64,000 bases of DNA from contig NZ_CP156795.1 in NCBI RefSeq assembly GCF_039862785.1, positions 620,001-684,000 of the forward strand, in the 5' to 3' direction. Below are positions 58,873 through 64,000 of this stretch, piece by piece (positions within the stretch are counted from its first letter, which is position 1; every line of letters starts with the position of its first letter). Below the pieces are notes generated by a model, which was not told where the DNA came from, did not search any database, and saw nothing but the letters and a program-made list of their open reading frames with translations. Origin of the DNA: Acinetobacter sp. ANC 7912. GTDB lineage: Bacteria > Pseudomonadota > Gammaproteobacteria > Pseudomonadales > Moraxellaceae. Position numbers and translations under genes: made by a program.

Positions 58873-59687
58873 GCGAAATTCGCTTATATACCGAAGCTGA
58901 ACAGATCGGGAAAGCACAGCACTTTGCGGCTGTGCTTTCTTCTCGTGGTGTACAGGTTCAGATTGAAACCGTAGAAAAGCTGAATGCGCGTTTCTTCCGT
59001 CTGAATCCTGAACTGGCACTCTGTGTCGATGCGGATGGCCTATGGTTATGTGCCAATGGCATGAAAATGCAGCCGGACTGGAAAGCTGAAGTCGGGCGTT
59101 TAAAACGTGCATCCTTAAAATCGGAAATGATTGCACGTGCCTGTAACCTGGGTGAAAAGCCAAATCTGATTGATGCTACTGCAGGACTTGGACATGACAG
59201 CCTGTTAATGGCACACTTTGGCGCCAATGTCACTTTAGTCGAGCGTCATCCGATTTTATTTACCTTGTTGGAAGATACCCATCTTCGTAGCCAGAGTGAT
59301 GCTTTCTTAAATCCAGTGGTGAATCGAATCCAGCTGGTGTTTTCTGATTCTGCAGATTATTTAAAACTTCAGGCCGAGCAAAATGCTGTGGTCGATGTTG
59401 TGTATTTAGACCCGATGTTCCCGCAGCGTGACCAGAACCAGCAGGCACCAAAAAAGCAGGCGCAGGTAAAAAAACAGATGCAGCTGTTACACATGCTCCT
59501 GCCTGAAGATGGTGAAATGGATCTGGGTGATAACCTGTTAGAATTGGCACAGAAAATTGGTAAACGGGTGGTAGTGAAACGCCCTCGATTAGCCATTTTT
59601 CTGGCCGGAAAACAGCCTGATCATCAGTGGCAAGGAGACGCTTGTCGCTTTGATGCCTATTTTCAACATGAACTTGTCGCAGATTAA
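58866..59687 (+). CDS. rsmJ: 16S rRNA (guanine-1516-N2)-methyltransferase
   Basis: A 273-residue SAM-dependent methyltransferase. SAM motif [16 protein letters not shown] (about 98-113), the acidic VERHPILF and the catalytic YLDPMFPQR motif match RsmJ (YhiQ). It overlaps the uppP 3' end by 7 bp, ATGGTAAGC, a coupled arrangement. Confidence 0.94.
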   Translation: MVSEIRLYTEAEQIGKAQHFAAVLSSRGVQVQIETVEKLNARFFRLNPELALCVDADGLWLCANGMKMQPDWKAEVGRLKRASLKSEMIARACNLGEKPNLIDATAGLGHDSLLMAHFGANVTLVERHPILFTLLEDTHLRSQSDAFLNPVVNRIQLVFSDSADYLKLQAEQNAVVDVVYLDPMFPQRDQNQQAPKKQAQVKKQMQLLHMLLPEDGEMDLGDNLLELAQKIGKRVVVKRPRLAIFLAGKQPDHQWQGDACRFDAYFQHELVAD

Positions 59688-59809
59688 GATAATTGCTTCA
59701 AAATTATCCAATGATTTGTTATATAGTTAAAAAATAGCATTGATAAAACTCTGATCAAGCTTAAACTTATTTTGCGAATTAGCGAGCCACCTCATCTCCC
59801 CGAAACCTT

Positions 59810-61207
59810 ATGATCGACTTCAAACCTTCCATTAATTTTTGGCACGATTTCAAGAGCAATCAAATTGCCGGAATGTGGTTGTTTCTGGGGTCGAGGCGTT
59901 CCCTGCAAATGGTACGTCCCTCCATTCTGCAGCTGGTGTTCTGGGGGATTCTTGGCGGTTGTGCCAACAGTTTATTCAGCTGGCTCAGTTCCGGTCGGAT
60001 TGGTGAATTTAACTCGCAGGGCCTGATCAGTTATGCACTGTGGCCGTTTATCGCCCTGATTGTGGGGATCTTTTTATCCCAGCGGGTGAATAATCCGCGT
60101 CTGATGCTGGTGCCGGCTTTGCTCTGGCTGGTATTAGATACACATATCATGCTGTTCCAGTGCCTGATCCAGTATCTGGGTGATCTGGACTATCTGCCCT
60201 ATATTCTGTACGACTATATTCCAACACTGTTTATCATCCTGTTCGTGTGGCAGAGTCTGGCTGTGGTCTGGGTATTTTCCCGTGAACTGAAATGGCCATG
60301 GTGGGAACGTGCGTTGATCATGCTGGCAACGCTGTTTACGCTTGTGGTGTGGCAAATGTCGGTCAAGGACCAGCCGATCTGGAAAGTCGATGAACAGCCG
60401 CCAAGCTTTGCCGAAGATGCGTTCTATGCCCAGCCAAACTTACTGAACAAGGCACTGGAGAATATCGAGTTTGGTGAATTTGCCCAAACGCATTGGTATT
60501 TCATGGGTGTCGCGGGGGCGAGCTATCAGGATGTATTCCAGTCAGAAATTCAACGCATTAAAGAACAATTTGATACTCGCTTTGGGACTTATGGCCGTTC
60601 CATTGCCTTGGTCAATCATCCGGCGACGCGTCTGGAAATGCCGATTGCATCCCGAACCAGCATGGAAATGGCACTACGCCGTATTGGTCAGCAGATGAAC
60701 CGGGAAAGCGATGTACTGTTCCTGTATATGACTTCGCATGGCTTGCCGAACGAATTTGAAATGGAAAATGCACCGCTGGATCTGGCACAGGTTGATCCGA
60801 AATGGTTGCGAGATACTTTGGATGCTTCTGGTATTCGCTGGCGGGTGATTGTGATTTCTTCCTGTTATTCAGGGAGCTTTGTATCCGCATTACAAAATGA
60901 AAATACTTTAGTCATTACTGCTTCTGCAGCGGACCGTCAGTCTTTTGGTTGCTCGAATGAAGCAGATTATACCTACTTTGGCCGAGCTTTCTTTGATGAG
61001 GCGATGCGTGAACAAAGTACGCTGAAAGATGCCTTTGCTCAGGCCAAAGAAACTGTGGCGAAATGGGAAAGTGCCCAAGGCTTTGAACCTTCCGAACCAC
61101 AGTGGGTGATTGGTAAAAATATGGAATTGATGCTGCCGCAACTGGAGCAGCGTCTGTTCCCTCCAGCAACTACAGTTGCTCAGTCTGCCGTACCGGCTGC
61201 TCCCTAG
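59810..61207 (+). CDS. C13-family (legumain-like) peptidase with N-terminal membrane domain
   Basis: A 465-residue protein. The N-terminal about 185 residues have roughly five hydrophobic helices, and the C-terminal about 280 form a caspase-like C13 domain. The dyad is His near 309 (YMTSHGLPNE) and Cys near 351 (VIVISSCYSGSF). Later EADYTYFGRAFFDEAM also matches the family. Eukaryotic C13 members include legumain and the GPI-transamidase subunit GPI8; the role of the bacterial membrane-bound form is unknown. It has no operon partner on either side. Confidence 0.88.
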   Translation: MIDFKPSINFWHDFKSNQIAGMWLFLGSRRSLQMVRPSILQLVFWGILGGCANSLFSWLSSGRIGEFNSQGLISYALWPFIALIVGIFLSQRVNNPRLMLVPALLWLVLDTHIMLFQCLIQYLGDLDYLPYILYDYIPTLFIILFVWQSLAVVWVFSRELKWPWWERALIMLATLFTLVVWQMSVKDQPIWKVDEQPPSFAEDAFYAQPNLLNKALENIEFGEFAQTHWYFMGVAGASYQDVFQSEIQRIKEQFDTRFGTYGRSIALVNHPATRLEMPIASRTSMEMALRRIGQQMNRESDVLFLYMTSHGLPNEFEMENAPLDLAQVDPKWLRDTLDASGIRWRVIVISSCYSGSFVSALQNENTLVITASAADRQSFGCSNEADYTYFGRAFFDEAMREQSTLKDAFAQAKETVAKWESAQGFEPSEPQWVIGKNMELMLPQLEQRLFPPATTVAQSAVPAAP

Positions 61208-61244
61208 AATGATGCACACTGTAAAACTTTAGAAAAAAGGAATC

Positions 61245-62084
61245 ATGATGGAACTGGTACAGAATAATAGAAGTTTTGAGGGTGAGCAGCGGATTTACCG
61301 CTTTGACTCCAAGGTGCTGAAAACAACAACCCGTTTTGGCATCTATTTGCCGCCACAGGCTTTGGTAGGACAGAGCTGTCCTGCGCTGTTTTATCTGGCG
61401 GGGCTGACCTGTACTGAAGAAACTTTCGCAATTAAGGCACATGCACAGCGTTTGGCATCACAACTTGGATTAATCCTGATTACCCCGGACACTTCACCAC
61501 GTGGTGAAGGTGTTGCGGAAGGCGACAACTGGGATATCGGTCAGGGTGCTGGTTTCTATATTAATGCCACACAAGCACCATGGGCAGAGCATTTCCAAAT
61601 GGAAAGCTTTATCATGGACGAGCTGTATCCACTGGTGAATGAAGAGTTTGAAATCCAGCCGGGCAAGATCAGTATTTTCGGCCATTCCATGGGTGGTCAT
61701 GGTGCCTTAACGCTAGCTTTTAAATATCCAGAGAAATTTGTCTCAGTTTCTGCCTTTGCACCGATCTGTGCGCCAAGCCAGTGTCCATGGGGTGAAAAGG
61801 CTTTTAGTCATTACTTAGGTGAAGACCGTACCGAATGGGCCAAGCATGATGCCACTGAGCTGGTTAAAGCCAAAGGTGCACTCTATTCAGATATCCTGAT
61901 TGATCAGGGCTTTAATGACCAGTTCTATAGCCAGCTGAATCCAGCTTTATTCCAGCAGGTTTGTGATGAAGCAGGACAGAAGCTGACCCTACGCGAACAT
62001 CAGGGCTATGATCATGGCTACTACTTTATTCAAAGCTTTGTTGATGATCATTTGCAGTTCCATGCGGTGCAGTTGGAAAACTGA
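61245..62084 (+). CDS. fghA: S-formylglutathione hydrolase
   Basis: A 279-residue alpha/beta hydrolase of the esterase D type that releases formate from S-formylglutathione in formaldehyde detoxification. The nucleophile is Ser148 in FGHSMGGHGAL. The conserved YLAGLTCTEETF and PDTSPRGEGV segments and a catalytic His in DHGYYF are present. The usual partner, glutathione-dependent formaldehyde dehydrogenase, is not in the window. Confidence 0.95.
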   Translation: MMELVQNNRSFEGEQRIYRFDSKVLKTTTRFGIYLPPQALVGQSCPALFYLAGLTCTEETFAIKAHAQRLASQLGLILITPDTSPRGEGVAEGDNWDIGQGAGFYINATQAPWAEHFQMESFIMDELYPLVNEEFEIQPGKISIFGHSMGGHGALTLAFKYPEKFVSVSAFAPICAPSQCPWGEKAFSHYLGEDRTEWAKHDATELVKAKGALYSDILIDQGFNDQFYSQLNPALFQQVCDEAGQKLTLREHQGYDHGYYFIQSFVDDHLQFHAVQLEN

Positions 62085-62099
62085 ATTTAAAATTCCATT

Positions 62100-62130
62100 T
62101 AAAAGCCACTTTTCAGTGGCTTTTATTTTA
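62100..62130 (+). terminator. terminator of fghA
   Basis: AAAAGCCACT, loop TTTC and AGTGGCTTTT followed by ATTTTA. Confidence 0.92.
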
Positions 62131-62263
62131 TCTCGCTTAAATTTATTTCCGGATTTTAATGGTTTTAGAAATTATCAGGTATTGGTTAAACCATATTGAA
62201 CAGGCGCAGCAGGGACAATTTGTTATAATGCTGTATTCATCCCATATTCAGCCAGGTTCTTTC

Positions 62264-62950
62264 ATGTCCAAGCCATATTTAATTGCCCCTTCTATTTTAT
62301 CTGCTGACTTCGCCCGCCTTGGTGAGGAAGTTGAAAATGTACTGGCAGCAGGTGCTGACGTTGTCCATTTTGACGTGATGGATAACCACTATGTACCAAA
62401 CCTGACCTTTGGTGCAGGGGTATGTAAGGCACTGAAAAAATATGGCATCAAGGCACCGATTGATGTGCATCTGATGGTAAAACCGGTCGATCGCATGATT
62501 GGTGACTTCCTTGAAGCAGGTGCTGACATCATTACTTTCCACCCAGAAGCATCGGATCATATCGACCGTTCTTTGCAGCTGATCAAATCTGGTGGTGCAC
62601 AGGCAGGTCTGGTATTCAACCCGGCAACACCGCTGCATTATCTGGACTATGTGCTGGATAAAGTCGACCAAGTCCTGCTGATGAGTGTGAACCCAGGCTT
62701 TGGTGGCCAGAAATTTATTCCAATGACTTTGGATAAATTACGTCAGGCACGCAAGATCATTGATGCTTCAGGCCGTGACATCCGTCTGGAAGTGGATGGT
62801 GGTGTAGGACCAGCCAATATTCGTGAAATTGCTGAGGCGGGTGCGGACATGTTTGTGGCTGGTTCAGCGATCTTCGGCAAGCCGGATTATAAAGCTGTAA
62901 TTGATGAAATGCGTTCCGAACTGGCAAAAGTAGGCCAGGTAACTATCTGA
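62264..62950 (+). CDS. rpe: ribulose-phosphate 3-epimerase
   Basis: A 228-residue TIM-barrel enzyme of the pentose phosphate pathway. [32 protein letters not shown] (metal His and Asp), [15 protein letters not shown] and EVDGGV are conserved. The start at the ATG at 62264 removes an unconserved 35-residue upstream extension of the frame. A TATAAT at 62224-62229 is a probable -10. Confidence 0.95.
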   Translation: MSKPYLIAPSILSADFARLGEEVENVLAAGADVVHFDVMDNHYVPNLTFGAGVCKALKKYGIKAPIDVHLMVKPVDRMIGDFLEAGADIITFHPEASDHIDRSLQLIKSGGAQAGLVFNPATPLHYLDYVLDKVDQVLLMSVNPGFGGQKFIPMTLDKLRQARKIIDASGRDIRLEVDGGVGPANIREIAEAGADMFVAGSAIFGKPDYKAVIDEMRSELAKVGQVTI

Positions 62951-62978
62951 TCGGAATTTTATGTTATTCACAGTGAGT

Positions 62979-63038
62979 TGTGGATAACTTTATGGATAAG
63001 TATATGGATATCTATGTGGGTAACCCTATGGATATCCA
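62979..63038 (+). repeat. five 12-bp iterons, each with a DnaA-box-like 9-mer
   Basis: The 9-mers start at 62979 TGTGGATAA, 62991 TATGGATAA, 63003 TATGGATAT, 63015 TGTGGGTAA and 63027 TATGGATAT, an exact 12-bp period in one orientation. The first is the consensus DnaA box; the rest differ from it by one or two bases. Additional boxes are TTATTCACA at 62964, TGTGCATAA at 63258 and TGTGGATAA at 63280. Confidence 0.85.
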
Positions 63039-63503
63039 GCATAAAATGTAATCAATTGTAGCTAGTATGTTCAAGCATTAGACGAAATATGTATAAAAAG
63101 AACTCAATTTTGGTTCTTTTTTCTACTTTGAAAGCCTTGTGGTATCTGGTGTTTTATTCGCCATTGCTTACAAATCAAACATCACAAAAAGTGATCAACT
63201 TATCGTAAATTTGTGTTTCATCGTGTAACTTCTCCGAAAACCTTTAAATTTAATTCATGTGCATAACTTAATTATTTGATGTGGATAAACTTCTTGTTTT
63301 GGAGCAGTGCTGGGCACTTTGTTGTCATTTTTAAAGTTGCTGAGAACGTGGTTTAGTTCTGCTGTGTTTTGCCTAAATTAGCGGCTTTTTGTCGGGGTGT
63401 CTTGGGCGCTTTAGTTAAGCTGGGTTAAGTTTGCAGCTCGCAGCGTCATCTTTTGTAAATTCAGCTGTATTTTTGCAAGCAGTTTTATACAATCAATCAT
63501 TTT

Positions 63504-63573
63504 TGAGGAGGAACGACCCCCCTTGATGCAAATAATTGACTTTGCTTAGGAAAAATCGTCAGGACGGCCTGAC
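63504..63573 (+). promoter_or_regulatory. probable guanidine-II (mini-ykkC) riboswitch
   Basis: The leader of gdx has two short hairpins with ACGR loops, the hallmark of this class. The second is perfect: GTCAGG, loop ACGG, CCTGAC (63558-63573). The first is GGAGGA-ACGA-CCCCCC around 63507-63522 with A-C mismatches in the stem, so it is imperfect. The spacing of about 36 bases and the position just before the strong GGAGGAGGG site fit known examples. Confidence 0.65.
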
Positions 63574-63597
63574 TTCTGAAATGATGGAGGAGGGCAT

Positions 63598-63915
63598 ATG
63601 GCCTGGATTTTGTTGATATTGGCCGGTCTGTTTGAAGTGGTATGGGCTTATGCGATGAAGCTATCGGAAGGTTTCACTCGCTTAACCCCAAGTATAATTA
63701 CCATTCTTTTCATGTTTCTCAGTTTTGCACTGTTGGCTTACGCCATGCGTACATTACCATTGGGAACTGCTTACACGATCTGGACCGGGATTGGTGCAGT
63801 GGGTTCTTTTCTGGTCGGTGTATTGATTCTGGGCGAACCTGCCAGTGCCATGCGGATGCTCGCCGCTGTGCTGATTATTTCCGGACTGGTATTAATGAAA
63901 CTGTCCAGCTCTTAA
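63598..63915 (+). CDS. gdx: guanidinium exporter Gdx (SugE, SMR family)
   Basis: A 105-residue small-multidrug-resistance transporter with four membrane helices. Glu13 (AGLFEVVWA) is the essential proton/guanidinium-binding residue, and GTAYTIWTGIGAVGSF (about 57-72) is the signature of the Gdx/SugE branch rather than EmrE. It exports guanidinium in exchange for protons as a homo-oligomer. GGAGG lies eight bases before the ATG, and a probable guanidine riboswitch lies in the leader, which supports the substrate. Confidence 0.93.
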   Translation: MAWILLILAGLFEVVWAYAMKLSEGFTRLTPSIITILFMFLSFALLAYAMRTLPLGTAYTIWTGIGAVGSFLVGVLILGEPASAMRMLAAVLIISGLVLMKLSSS

Positions 63916-64000
63916 GTTATCTGCTTTGCACCTCATAAAAATGTTTCAGCATTTATTTCTATAAGCAACTGGATACTGGCTGCGTTAAAATATTTCTACA

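Larger units (their letters stand above)
62951..63597. other. long intergenic region between rpe and gdx
   Basis: A 647-base region with no ORF. It carries the DnaA-box-like tandem repeat at 62979-63038, isolated DnaA-like boxes at 62964, 63258 and 63280, and at its right end the gdx leader with a probable guanidine-II riboswitch. Confidence 0.7.

Noticed and set aside
62979..63288. DnaA-box cluster as the chromosomal origin or a plasmid iteron origin
   Set aside because: No dnaA, dnaN, gyrB, rpmH or rep gene is nearby, and the flanks are ordinary metabolic genes. I keep it only as a DnaA-box-like cluster.

Overview
The window looks like a stretch of Acinetobacter (Moraxellaceae) chromosome. 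The 16S-tRNAIle-tRNAAla-23S-5S operon, the gene order trpFB / trpA-accD-folC-SPOR, the sspAB and rplM-rpsI neighbours, baeSR and SelO all fit that genus. Assignments rest on reading motifs and family resemblance by eye; no search was run.

Layout. 1-12.7 kb: a truncated acyl-CoA dehydrogenase, a Spy-like lipoprotein divergent from the BaeSR two-component system, a GNAT, a YjbR protein, SelO, a fatty-acid desaturase, a GDPD, and a B12 block (PduO-type adenosyltransferase plus TonB receptor behind a cobalamin riboswitch). 12.7-25.3 kb: trpF-trpB, then an accessory interval (DUF2804 protein, an IS3-family element, a PF10118-like metal hydrolase with a divergent AraC regulator, an NhaC antiporter), then trpA-accD-folC-SPOR. 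25.3-33.1 kb: a phosphatase lipoprotein, a 1-Cys peroxiredoxin, secA, a small secreted protein, argJ and nadA. 33.2-36.7 kb: six tRNAs (Pro, Arg, His, Pro, His, Pro) followed by an IS200/IS605-type element whose tnpA is split by a 1074-bp IS30-family element. 37.0-42.9 kb: one complete rRNA operon. 43-50 kb: sspA-sspB, rplM-rpsI, pdxA-rsmA-apaH, and a second, frameshifted copy of the IS3-family element. 50-64 kb: DUF2147, an orphan ORF, LrgAB, HflX, an acyltransferase, two NUDIX enzymes, gamma carbonic anhydrase, tsaB-uppP-rsmJ, a C13 peptidase, S-formylglutathione hydrolase, rpe and a Gdx/SugE exporter.

Most of the window is housekeeping. I found no convincing new multi-gene system such as a defence island, biosynthetic cluster or CRISPR array. 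The most unusual signals are non-coding: (i) five DnaA-box-like 9-mers at an exact 12-bp period downstream of rpe (62979-63035); (ii) a 16-bp-arm palindrome carrying two perfect DnaA boxes in the selO terminator; (iii) four consecutive hairpins in 200 bp after trpB; (iv) a probable guanidine-II riboswitch before gdx; and (v) two IS3-family copies, each inserted 17-18 bases from the first G of an intrinsic terminator between convergent genes. The nested IS can be reconstructed to the base, with an AGA target duplication that restores a 137-residue TnpA. Two small membrane-protein genes (39 and 43 codons) lack obvious homologues that I recognise but have good ribosome-binding sites.
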